A program made the position numbers and the translations under genes. From an uncultured Bacilli bacterium (GTDB taxonomy: Bacteria > Bacillota_I > Bacilli_A > RF39 > UBA660): a stretch of DNA of 12,186 nt. The notes under the pieces are model-generated. The model did not search any database. It was given only the letters and a program-made list of their open reading frames with translations, and had not been told where the DNA came from. The DNA lies in contig CATOJL010000027.1 of NCBI GenBank assembly GCA_951800155.1, positions 1 through 12,186 of the forward strand. The letters are read 5' to 3'. Shown in pieces: positions 1 to 6,607 of the stretch; the first letter of the stretch is position 1; the number at the start of each line of letters is the position of its first letter.

Positions 1-1
1 G

Positions 2-835
2 AATAATATTTGTAATACCACAAAATAATCCAAATAAAAGGGGTGCCTTTAATCCACAAAGTAAAAAGGCAATGGAAGATACGACAAAAATAACACCTGC
101 ATCAATGATCGCTCCTTTAACAAAAGAACGACATGTATTATTAATTTCATTAGCTAAATCACGTGCATCATCACGGATATTTTTTGGGAGTAAAGTAATA
201 AAAGCATCCGTTCCATTTTTAAAACTAATGGATAAATAAAATCCAATAATAAGACCAATTAATAATGCACCCATTCCTGATACGAAATTTTTTACAATAC
301 CAATCACCATCGTTGGAAGAGAAGAAGTAAGACTGGCTCCAAATTCTTCAATATTTTTAAAGATATTGTTTTTAAAAGCTTCTGCATCAAATGTCGATGC
401 ATCAAAACGCATCAAAATACTTTCAATCCATTCTTTGACATTATCAAATACAGTAGGGACTAATTTGACAAAATCATTAATTTGATCATATAGAACTGGG
501 AAAATAGAGCCAATTAATAACGCAATGAGTGCTACAAAAATAACATAAGTAAGCAATGCGCCAAAGACTCTTCTTACTCCCCTCTTCTCTAACCCTGTTA
601 CGATAGGATCAAATAACCAAGCTAGAAAAAGACCGATAAAAAGTGGTGAAATTGTCTTTAAAAGAACAAAAATCGTTTCTTTCAAATGCCATTCCTTAAA
701 AATAATAGTTACTGCATAAATTCCTACAATAATACATAAGACATAAGCGATTTTCAAAATACCTTTAAATAGATGAATCGCTTCATTTAAATCTGTATAA
801 TTCACATTTTTTTCTATTTCTTTTTTTCGAAACAT
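2..835 (-). CDS. AI-2E family transporter (PF01594-like), C-terminus cut by window edge
   Basis: This is a multi-pass membrane protein of the AI-2E/PerM family. Members include autoinducer-2 exporters, cation/proton antiporters and many of unknown substrate, so the substrate cannot be assigned. I translated 278 residues from the ATG at 833-835; the frame is open to the left edge, so roughly the last quarter is missing. Hydrophobic segments lie near residues 25-47, 54-79, 90-116, 176-203 and 241-278. Family-typical features are the paired N-terminal helices ending in a WLFDPIV-like turn, the long amphipathic central region (about 117-170), and the FVKGAIIDA segment leading into a long hydrophobic stretch ending GLFCGITNII, which in the family precedes a conserved IPY(F/L)GP motif. 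The start follows an AGGAGG box (841-846) with a 5-nt spacer. It begins 23 nt after the miaA stop, so it could be co-transcribed, although it also has its own candidate -10. Confidence 0.88.
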   Translation of the reverse strand, partial: MFRKKEIEKNVNYTDLNEAIHLFKGILKIAYVLCIIVGIYAVTIIFKEWHLKETIFVLLKTISPLFIGLFLAWLFDPIVTGLEKRGVRRVFGALLTYVIFVALIALLIGSIFPVLYDQINDFVKLVPTVFDNVKEWIESILMRFDASTFDAEAFKNNIFKNIEEFGASLTSSLPTMVIGIVKNFVSGMGALLIGLIIGFYLSISFKNGTDAFITLLPKNIRDDARDLANEINNTCRSFVKGAIIDAGVIFVVSSIAFLLCGLKAPLLFGLFCGITNII

Positions 836-840
836 AAGCG

Positions 841-861
841 CCTCCTTATTTAATTATATCA
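841..861 (-). promoter_or_regulatory. Candidate extended -10 promoter plus Shine-Dalgarno of the AI-2E gene
   Basis: On the minus strand the miaA stop TGA (859-861) is followed directly by TATAAT (853-858). Together they read TGATATAAT, a consensus-like extended -10. Six nt further on is AGGAGG (841-846), then 5 nt, then ATG. No convincing -35 is visible. If used, the transcript would start almost at the Shine-Dalgarno box. The Shine-Dalgarno is certain; the promoter is an inference in AT-rich DNA. Confidence 0.45.
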
Positions 862-1737
862 AATTTTTGTAATATATTGATAGACTTCCTCTACAGTTTC
901 TTCAAAATTTTTGAAAGAAACAGAAAACCATGTTACATCCATTTGATGATGAAACCATGTATATTGTCTTTTTGCGTAATGTCTACTACTTTGCTTTATT
1001 TTAGCAATACTCTCTTCTAAAGAACAATTCCCCTCAAAATAAGCAAATAATTCCTTATAACCTATGGGCGTTAAAACAGCTTTTGTACGAATATTTCTTT
1101 TATAAAGACTTTCTGCTTCTTTTAATAAACCTTGTTTCAACATTTTATCAACTCTTGTATTAATTCTCTCATATAAAGTTTCTCGATCCGTTGTAAGTCC
1201 AATTAAACAAAAATCATATATTTTTTTTGCTTTTTCTTTTTCATTTAATTTTTTTCCTGTTTCATCATAATAAGAGAGATATCTTTCCATACGTCTACGA
1301 TTATTTTTATGAATTTTGGTCTGCGGATCTAGTCGTAAAATTCTTTCATAAAGTTCTTCGTTTGATTCATTATAGCGAACGGTACTCTCTTGTTCTTCAA
1401 ACTGATAGTCGTATAAAACAGCTTTCAAATAAAGTCCTGTCCCTCCTACTAAAATGGGCGTTTTCCCTCTTTTTAAAATATCTTCTATACAAGCTCTCGC
1501 ATCTTTTTGAAAATCATAAACCGTATAATCTTCTTCCAACTCCTGAAAAGATAATAAATGATGAGGAATTTCTTCCATTTCCTCTTCTGTTACTTTTGCT
1601 GTTGCTATAGCAAGTCCTTTATAAACCTGTGTCGAATCACAGTTAATCACTTCTCCATCTAATTTCTTAGCTAGTTCAATACTTAATTGTGTCTTTCCTA
1701 CACCTGTAGGTCCTACAATTCCTATTATTTTTTTCAT
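859..1737 (-). CDS. miaA: tRNA dimethylallyltransferase MiaA
   Basis: MiaA transfers a dimethylallyl group from dimethylallyl diphosphate to N6 of A37 in tRNAs reading UNN codons, making i6A next to the anticodon in the cytosol. The 292-residue protein is full length or slightly short for the family. It shows the P-loop GPTGVGKT (residues 9-16), the CDSTQVYKGL segment with the catalytic-base Asp34, and the IPHHL motif (57-61). It also has GGTGLY (98-103), the IHKNNRRRMERYL segment (142-154) that contacts the tRNA, PIGYKE (224-229) and the family-typical AKRQYTWF near the C-terminus (255-262). In the GTAK motif the glycine is alanine (ATAK), a mild change. The ATG is preceded by AAGGTGA (1741-1747) with only a 3-nt spacer, and the TGA of that box is the stop codon of the upstream metalloprotease-like gene, so translation is probably coupled. 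Confidence 0.97.
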   Translation of the reverse strand: MKKIIGIVGPTGVGKTQLSIELAKKLDGEVINCDSTQVYKGLAIATAKVTEEEMEEIPHHLLSFQELEEDYTVYDFQKDARACIEDILKRGKTPILVGGTGLYLKAVLYDYQFEEQESTVRYNESNEELYERILRLDPQTKIHKNNRRRMERYLSYYDETGKKLNEKEKAKKIYDFCLIGLTTDRETLYERINTRVDKMLKQGLLKEAESLYKRNIRTKAVLTPIGYKELFAYFEGNCSLEESIAKIKQSSRHYAKRQYTWFHHQMDVTWFSVSFKNFEETVEEVYQYITKI

Positions 1738-1740
1738 ATC

Positions 1741-2841
1741 TCACCTTTTTATATTGTTATGATGTTTCTCTAAATAATCATCCATACTGGAAAATGCTTT
1801 CATTAAAAATTTTTGATTCATCTTTTGCTGTGAGGCCGCTATCTGAGCGTCCATCTCTTCTATTTCACTCGCTAGTCCTATAGGAATACCCAGCCCATGG
1901 CATATCTCTGTAACACTTTTTTCCTCCATCGCATGGAGATGATTATTTAAATAAATTATTTTATCCATATCCACGTACTTTCTAGCATAAAAAGCTAGAA
2001 TTGTTCCAAAAACATAACGATAGTTAGAAGTAATAAAAGAATTGCTCCATTTAGAAATACTACCCTGTTTTTTTTTCCACTTTGTATCTTCTTTATATTT
2101 TTTATCAATTCTTCTTAAATTGTTGTATAGATTATAGCATTCTAGTTCAAACTGTTTTTCACTTATATTTAAAATATAGTTCGATAGGAATTTCTGTGTA
2201 TTTTTGTCTATCGCACCAAATTTTTCATAAGCAAGGAAAACAATTTCGTACCTTGAAAATACACTTGCATGCCCCTTAGCAATCCTTAATCTATCCTTAT
2301 AACGTATTTCATTGTCAAGTACTCCATTATTACATAAATATTCTGTCGCATAAATTTCAAAATAGATGGACAAAAATTCAGTAAGTACTTGCCAATTAGC
2401 CCCAATTGTTTCTTTTCCATTTGTAAAATGAATAAATTCATGAACTAAACTAAGTACATCATCGTAATTAAATTCTCGATTTATATTTATTAAATTATAA
2501 GTTTGGCCTTTTTTTTCTATATGTGTAAAACAAGAATCCTCATACTCCTTTTGAAAACTAAAATCCAAAACACCTGTTTCTAATAATTGATCAAAATCTT
2601 TTAAATAACTTTTATCAATACTTGCTATAATAGAACGAGTTATTGTAAGTACTTCTTCAAAAGTCATATTATTTTCTACTGTCTTATCTTCTACTGGTTT
2701 ATCCATGATATATTGTAAAAATAGATCATTCATTTTCGCAAGTTCTTCTATATTTCGAAGGAAAAAATAATTTTCTTCTTCACAATACTTAAAGATTTCA
2801 TTTAGGTATGCATTCAATTCTTGGTATCTTTCCTCATTCAT
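1741..2841 (-). CDS. Putative zinc metalloprotease, HExxH + Glu type, M3-like (paralogue of next gene upstream)
   Basis: I do not recognise a named family member. The 366-residue protein has VHEFIHFTNG, giving a zinc-binding HExxH at residues 134-138, and a likely third ligand Glu155 in LTEFLSIYFE, the gluzincin arrangement. A later segment, YRYVFGTILAFYARKY (274-289), resembles the Y-x-x-G-x-x-x-A region downstream of the active site in M3 oligoendopeptidases (PepF). At 366 residues it is much shorter than typical M3 enzymes (about 560-700). There is no signal peptide or membrane segment, so it is probably cytosolic; the rest is charged and helical. It resembles the neighbouring gene 2847-3848 before and around the zinc motif and at the C-terminal YV-x-G segment, pointing to a tandem duplication. 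ATG is preceded by GAAGGGA (2854-2860) with a long 12-nt spacer; only 5 nt separate it from the upstream stop. The peptidase call is inference from motifs; substrate unknown. Confidence 0.72.
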   Translation of the reverse strand: MNEERYQELNAYLNEIFKYCEEENYFFLRNIEELAKMNDLFLQYIMDKPVEDKTVENNMTFEEVLTITRSIIASIDKSYLKDFDQLLETGVLDFSFQKEYEDSCFTHIEKKGQTYNLININREFNYDDVLSLVHEFIHFTNGKETIGANWQVLTEFLSIYFEIYATEYLCNNGVLDNEIRYKDRLRIAKGHASVFSRYEIVFLAYEKFGAIDKNTQKFLSNYILNISEKQFELECYNLYNNLRRIDKKYKEDTKWKKKQGSISKWSNSFITSNYRYVFGTILAFYARKYVDMDKIIYLNNHLHAMEEKSVTEICHGLGIPIGLASEIEEMDAQIAASQQKMNQKFLMKAFSSMDDYLEKHHNNIKR

Positions 2842-2846
2842 AAAGT

Positions 2847-3848
2847 TTACTGATCCCTTCTATTTTTTATAGGTATCTGATATAGATTTTGAAAACAAAC
2901 TTTTTTTATATACTTTTTATAATAATATTCCCTCTTTTGATCTTCTAAATTTGCATATTCCTCTAAAAATAAATCTTTATCCTTTAAAAATTGCTTTTTT
3001 AGTTGTTGTGCGAAAGGAAGCCCAATAACATAAGGAATATCTTCAAAAAAATAGTAGTTCGGCTCTTTTAATTTCTCCGTTATATTTTTAATAGTTTCCA
3101 AATAAAGCTTCATATTTTCTTTTATATCAAAACTGTCTTTACAAGAGCGATAAATGGTTTGATTCTTGATTTGACCATAAGCAAAGAATGTAGAAAAAAT
3201 AGCATACTCCCGAATATAATTTGCTGTACGATTTAAAAAAGAAAGTAAAAGTCCTTGGTAATATATAGTGGCTTCTTCTTCCCACTTTGTCCCTAAAAGA
3301 AAATCATAAAAATTAGTTTCAAAAAGCTGCGCATACCCTTCTGTATACAAAGCATAACTAAATGAATGCCTCTCCTTACCTCCACTATTGCTATAGTGCG
3401 AAAATTCATGAACGCATCTAAAAGCATCCGCAATCGTTTCTTCTAAGACAATATGAATGAAAGGTGTAGAATTTAAAACACCTGTCATACTCCCAAATCT
3501 ATAAGAATTGTTCTCATTATACTGTAATTGTTCTAAATCTTTTAAATAGGTAAAATGAATGATACCTTCTCTATATGCTTTCTCAAAACAAGTTACAAAA
3601 GAAAAATCAATAGTCTTTAAATAAGAAATTACCAAAGAAATTGTTTCATCAATTGTTATTTTTTTTGTAGGTAACTTTATATCTTCCACATTTTTAAAAT
3701 AGTGAAAACCATTTTGATAACTTTTTAATCCAATATCATAAATTGTATCCATCGTATCTATATATTTTTCCACTTTAAAATCTGGTATTTTATAAAGTTC
3801 ATTTCTATAAGACTTCAAAAATAAATTTATTTCACCAAAACCCTGCAT
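2847..3848 (-). CDS. Putative zinc metalloprotease, HExxH + Glu type, M3-like (first of tandem pair)
   Basis: An unnamed protein of 333 residues from the ATG at 3846-3848. I chose this start because AGGTGAG (3855-3861) lies 6 nt upstream. The frame is open to a TTG at 3879-3881 that has no Shine-Dalgarno and would overlap queA by 26 nt; the ATG at 3852-3854 directly abuts the AGGTGAG box. VHEFSHYSN gives HExxH (His147, Glu148, His151), followed 18 residues later by Glu170 in YTEGYAQLFE, a gluzincin-type zinc site. DIPYVIGLPFAQQLKKQF (about 270-287) matches the equivalent YV-x-G region of the paralogue at 1741-2841 and recalls the M3 PepF C-terminal motif. Residues 65-104 (TIDETISLVISYLKTID and following) align with residues 60-97 of the paralogue. 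There is no signal peptide; the protein is rich in Tyr, Phe and Lys. The queA stop TGA lies inside its Shine-Dalgarno, so translational coupling is likely. Function beyond a probable metallopeptidase fold is unknown. Confidence 0.72.
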   Translation of the reverse strand: MQGFGEINLFLKSYRNELYKIPDFKVEKYIDTMDTIYDIGLKSYQNGFHYFKNVEDIKLPTKKITIDETISLVISYLKTIDFSFVTCFEKAYREGIIHFTYLKDLEQLQYNENNSYRFGSMTGVLNSTPFIHIVLEETIADAFRCVHEFSHYSNSGGKERHSFSYALYTEGYAQLFETNFYDFLLGTKWEEEATIYYQGLLLSFLNRTANYIREYAIFSTFFAYGQIKNQTIYRSCKDSFDIKENMKLYLETIKNITEKLKEPNYYFFEDIPYVIGLPFAQQLKKQFLKDKDLFLEEYANLEDQKREYYYKKYIKKVCFQNLYQIPIKNRRDQ

Positions 3849-3855
3849 ATACATC

Positions 3856-4881
3856 TCACCTAATAAACATAGAATCTCCAAAAGAGAAGAATCTATAATT
3901 TTGTCTTACCGCTTCCTGATAAGCTTTTAAAATGATTTGACGAGTAGAGAATGAGCTAATGAGCATAAGCAAAGTTGATTTTGGGAGATGAAAATTCGTA
4001 ATAAGTCCATCAATTGCCTTAAAGGTATAGCTTGGATAAATAAAAATATCTGTCCAACCACTACATGGCCTAAATTCTCCATATAAACTCATAATTGTTT
4101 CTAAAGTCCTTGTTGAAGTCGTTCCAACAGCAATGATTCTTCTTCCTTCTTTTTTGGCTTGATTTAATTTAGAAGCAGATTCTTCACTCATTGAATAAAA
4201 TTCACTATGCATTTTATGTTTTTCTATCTCTTCTACTTGCACGGGCCTAAAGGTACCAAGTCCCACATGAAGAGTAATTTCAACAATTTCTATCCCTTTT
4301 TTCTTTATTTTTTCTATCAAATTTTGTGTAAAATGTAGTCCTGCTGTTGGAGCTGCTGCACTCCCCACTTCTTTAGCATACACGGTTTGATACCTGTTTT
4401 TATCTTTCAAATGTTCATGAATATAAGGAGGTAGTGGCATTTCCCCTAACGATTCTAAGACTTCTAAAAATATCCCCTCATATGAAAATACAAAGATACC
4501 AATTCCTTCCTCTTTTTTTTCTATACATTTTGCCTGTAAACGTCCATCCCCAAACGTAATTTTGGTTCCAACTTGTATCCGCTTAGCTGGTTTCATAAGG
4601 CACTGCCATGTATCTTTTTCTACCTCTTTTAACATTAAAAGTTCAATATGAGCTTGTGTATCTTCTTTCACACCAAAAAGTCTAGCCGGCAAAACTTTTG
4701 TATTATTTATCACCAGCACATCCCCTTTGCCTAGATAATCCGTTATCTCTTCAAAATGTTTATGTTCCATTTCTCCTGTTTTTCGATCTAACACAAGTAA
4801 TCGAGAATGATCCCTCTTTTCTAGAGGGGTCTGCGCAATCAATTCTTCAGGAAGATTATAATCAAAATCCTCTGTTTTCAT
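3856..4881 (-). CDS. queA: S-adenosylmethionine:tRNA ribosyltransferase-isomerase QueA
   Basis: QueA transfers and isomerises the ribose of S-adenosylmethionine onto preQ1 at tRNA position 34, giving epoxyqueuosine, the penultimate step of queuosine synthesis. The 341 residues are family length and all landmarks are present: FDYNLPEELIAQ-P at the start, DHSRLLVLDR (24-33), VLVINNTKVLPARL (55-68) and MPLPPYI (148-154). These are followed by YQTVYAK-x-x-GSAAAPTAGLHF (164-184), LHVGLGTFRPV (204-214), AVGTTSTRTLE (251-261), TNFHLPKSTLLML (295-307) and the C-terminal YRFFSFGDSMFI (329-340). The ATG has a strong AAAGGAG (4887-4893) with a 5-nt spacer. It follows ruvB after a 45-nt gap, the widespread ruvA-ruvB-queA order. 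The tgt gene that often comes next is not here; the metalloprotease-like pair occupies that place. Confidence 0.97.
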   Translation of the reverse strand: MKTEDFDYNLPEELIAQTPLEKRDHSRLLVLDRKTGEMEHKHFEEITDYLGKGDVLVINNTKVLPARLFGVKEDTQAHIELLMLKEVEKDTWQCLMKPAKRIQVGTKITFGDGRLQAKCIEKKEEGIGIFVFSYEGIFLEVLESLGEMPLPPYIHEHLKDKNRYQTVYAKEVGSAAAPTAGLHFTQNLIEKIKKKGIEIVEITLHVGLGTFRPVQVEEIEKHKMHSEFYSMSEESASKLNQAKKEGRRIIAVGTTSTRTLETIMSLYGEFRPCSGWTDIFIYPSYTFKAIDGLITNFHLPKSTLLMLISSFSTRQIILKAYQEAVRQNYRFFSFGDSMFIR

Positions 4882-4896
4882 GTTTTCTCCTTTCGA

Positions 4897-4924
4897 ATCA
4901 TAAAAAGTTCACTCTAAATTTCTA
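4897..4924 (-). promoter_or_regulatory. Weak candidate promoter for queA in the ruvB-queA gap
   Basis: On the minus strand TAGAAA (4919-4924, 4 of 6 to the -35 consensus), a 16-nt spacer and TATGAT (4897-4902, 5 of 6 to the -10) fit exactly inside the 45-nt gap after the ruvB stop. The -10 ends 4 nt before the AAAGGAG box of queA. Such matches are common by chance in AT-rich DNA, so this is tentative; queA may simply be read from the ruvA promoter. Confidence 0.28.
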
Positions 4925-4926
4925 TA

Positions 4927-5925
4927 TTATTTTTCTTTATAAGGAATCTTTAGATGTTCATAGGCCTTTTCTGTAACAACTCTTCCTCTAGAAGTCCGCT
5001 TCAAAAGTCCAATTTGTAATAAATAAGGTTCATAAACATCTTCAATGGTTGTTTGTTCCTCTCCAATTGATGAAGCAATTGCCTCAATTCCTACAGGACC
5101 TCCATTAAATCTTTCAATAATGGCCCTAAGCAAATGATAATCTGTATCATCTAATCCTAAAGCATCTACTTTTAATCTTTCTAAAGCAACTTTGGTAATT
5201 TTTAAATCAATCGTTCCATTACCAAGAACTAAAGCATAATCGCGAACGCGTTTAAATAAACGATTGGCAATTCTTGGTGTCCCTCTACTTCTTCCAGCCA
5301 GTTCTATAGCTGCTTCTTTTTCAATTGGACAATTCAAGACTTTAGAAGTTCGAAGAACAATTTGTGTAAGTTCTTCTTTTGTATAATATTGTAGTTTTGA
5401 TGTAATTCCGAAACGATCCCTTAAAGGACTCGATAAGTCCCCCGCTCTTGTCGTTGCTCCCACTAACGTAAAATGCGGTAAATCAATGGCAATGTGTCTA
5501 CTTGTAGCATCACTTCCTACCATAATTTCTAATCTAAAATCTTCCATTGCAGGATATAAAATCTCTTCAATATATCTTGGAATTCGGTGAATCTCATCAA
5601 TAAATAAAATATCCCCTTCTTCTAAGGAAGAAAGAATTGCTGCTAAATCACCAGATTTTTCAATAGAAGGACCATTGGCTGTTTTAATTCCTACTTGCAT
5701 CTCATTAGCAATAATATAAGACAAGGTCGTCTTTCCAAGTCCAGGAGGTCCATAGAATAACACATGATCTAATGTTTCCCCTCGCATTTTAGCTGCTTTC
5801 ATAAAAATATCTAGGTTTTCTTTTACTTCTGTCTGTCCAATATATTCTGTAATTCTAGAAGGTCTAATATTTTCTTCAAATCCATCTTCTTCTGTAACTT
5901 CTCCTGTTATAATTCTATCATCCAT
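4927..5925 (-). CDS. ruvB: Holliday junction branch migration ATPase RuvB
   Basis: RuvB is the AAA+ hexameric motor that, with RuvA, drives branch migration of Holliday junctions in recombinational repair. The 332 residues are typical. Visible features are RPSRITEYIGQ at 21-31, Walker A GPPGLGKT (59-66), Walker B DILFIDEIHR (105-114), the sensor-1 GATTRAG (156-162), and the arginine-finger region SPLRDRFG (166-173, Arg171). Next come a lid domain with RSRGTPRIANRLFKRVRDYA and a winged-helix C-terminus with GGPVGIEAIAS, ED-x-YEPYL and RTSRGRVVTEKAYEHL. All key residues are present. The ATG is preceded by GGAG with a 5-nt spacer, and the ruvA stop TAG (5934-5936) is part of that same TAGGAG box, so the two genes are translationally coupled, fitting their 1:1 complex role. 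Confidence 0.98.
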   Translation of the reverse strand: MDDRIITGEVTEEDGFEENIRPSRITEYIGQTEVKENLDIFMKAAKMRGETLDHVLFYGPPGLGKTTLSYIIANEMQVGIKTANGPSIEKSGDLAAILSSLEEGDILFIDEIHRIPRYIEEILYPAMEDFRLEIMVGSDATSRHIAIDLPHFTLVGATTRAGDLSSPLRDRFGITSKLQYYTKEELTQIVLRTSKVLNCPIEKEAAIELAGRSRGTPRIANRLFKRVRDYALVLGNGTIDLKITKVALERLKVDALGLDDTDYHLLRAIIERFNGGPVGIEAIASSIGEEQTTIEDVYEPYLLQIGLLKRTSRGRVVTEKAYEHLKIPYKEK

Positions 5926-5933
5926 ACTTTCTC

Positions 5934-6476
5934 CTATCCTAGCATTAATTTTAACGCTTCTTTAATTTGTTCTTTTGTTTCTTTTGCTGTAATTTTTGGA
6001 AGGACTTTTTCTATTTCATTTAATTTATAGCCTAAAGCTTTGAGTGTTTCTTTTAATTCTGTAAAATCATGTGTCGTCGTTGTACTACTGACTAATTTCC
6101 CTTTCAAATCTAATAGAATTTGTCTAGCTACCTTATCCCCTATTTTTGGAAATTTTTTTAAATACGTAATATTTTCATTTTCAATGGCATCAATGGTTTC
6201 ATCAATATTTCCCGCAAGCATAGGAAGAGCCATCTTACACCCCAATCCCTTTACATCAATCAATCTTAAAAATAAGTCCCGTTCCTTTTTACTCATAAAT
6301 CCATAAAGTGTTAATTCATCTTCCCGGACCTGTTCATAAATATAAATTTTATATTCTTTCTGCACTGTATATGTATAAGGGTTTGCTACATAAAGTAAAT
6401 ACCCTATTCCTTGATTTTCTACTGTAACAGAATTTGCTTCTATCTCTTTAATCTCCCCACATATGTAATCATACAT
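5934..6476 (-). CDS. ruvA: Holliday junction branch migration complex subunit RuvA
   Basis: RuvA binds the four-way junction as a tetramer and recruits RuvB. I use the ATG at 6474-6476, giving 180 residues that begin MYDYICGEI as the family does. AGGTGA (6481-6486) precedes it by 4 nt. The frame extends to a GTG at 6489-6491, but that would place the ribosome binding site inside the gene. Domain I is the OB fold (1-62) with the acidic-pin segment REDELTLYGF (51-60). Domain II has two helix-hairpin-helix motifs, LIDVKGLGCKMALPML (72-87) and LKKFPKIGDKVARQILLDL (106-124). Domain III is at about 138-180 (ELKETLKALGYK, IKEALKLML) and binds RuvB. The linker between domains II and III is only about 9 residues, so the protein is shorter than the usual roughly 200. 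Confidence 0.96.
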   Translation of the reverse strand: MYDYICGEIKEIEANSVTVENQGIGYLLYVANPYTYTVQKEYKIYIYEQVREDELTLYGFMSKKERDLFLRLIDVKGLGCKMALPMLAGNIDETIDAIENENITYLKKFPKIGDKVARQILLDLKGKLVSSTTTTHDFTELKETLKALGYKLNEIEKVLPKITAKETKEQIKEALKLMLG

Positions 6477-6480
6477 AATA

Positions 6481-6498
6481 TCACCTAGCACAATTATA
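6481..6498 (-). promoter_or_regulatory. Candidate -10 element and Shine-Dalgarno of the ruvA operon
   Basis: On the minus strand TATAAT (6493-6498) is followed after 6 nt by AGGTGA (6481-6486) and then, 4 nt on, the ruvA ATG. It lies just downstream of the polC terminator, where a new transcription unit must begin if that terminator works. The region 17 nt upstream is only T-rich (TTTTTC) because it is the terminator T-tract, so the -35 is poor. The predicted transcript would carry a leader of roughly 10 nt. Confidence 0.5.
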
Positions 6499-6504
6499 CA
6501 CGAA

Positions 6505-6540
6505 ATAAAGAAAAAGAAAAAGCCTAATTCATCGGCTTTC
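6505..6540 (-). terminator. Rho-independent terminator after polC
   Basis: Read on the minus strand, AAAGCC (6534-6539), a 9-nt loop and GGCTTT (6519-6524) form a perfect 6-bp stem. It is followed by a long T-rich run interrupted by single C residues (down to about 6505). It lies 68 nt past the polC stop and ahead of the ruvA -10, separating polC from the ruvA operon. Confidence 0.75.
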
Positions 6541-6607
6541 TTATTCCTTTAATAATTAAATAGAAAAAAGCATCTTGCTCGTTTTTCCACTTATCACAAA
6601 AGTACTT

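Noticed and set aside
1227..1610. Plus-strand open frame of 127 codons inside miaA, and similar plus-strand frames elsewhere (for example 2082-2279, 4698-4976, 6040-6306, 7070-7369, 7697-7984, 11525-11785)
   Set aside because: They lie antisense to well-identified or clearly coding minus-strand genes, are low-complexity and rich in Phe/Leu/Ser/Ile from the AT-rich complement, and match no family I know.
3849..3881. Longer form of the first zincin starting at TTG 3881 and overlapping queA
   Set aside because: No Shine-Dalgarno before the TTG, whereas AGGTGAG sits 6 nt before the ATG at 3848.
6477..6491. Longer RuvA starting at GTG 6491
   Set aside because: It would place the AGGTGA box inside the gene and add five residues before the family-typical MYDYI start; the candidate -10 at 6493-6498 also leaves no leader for it.
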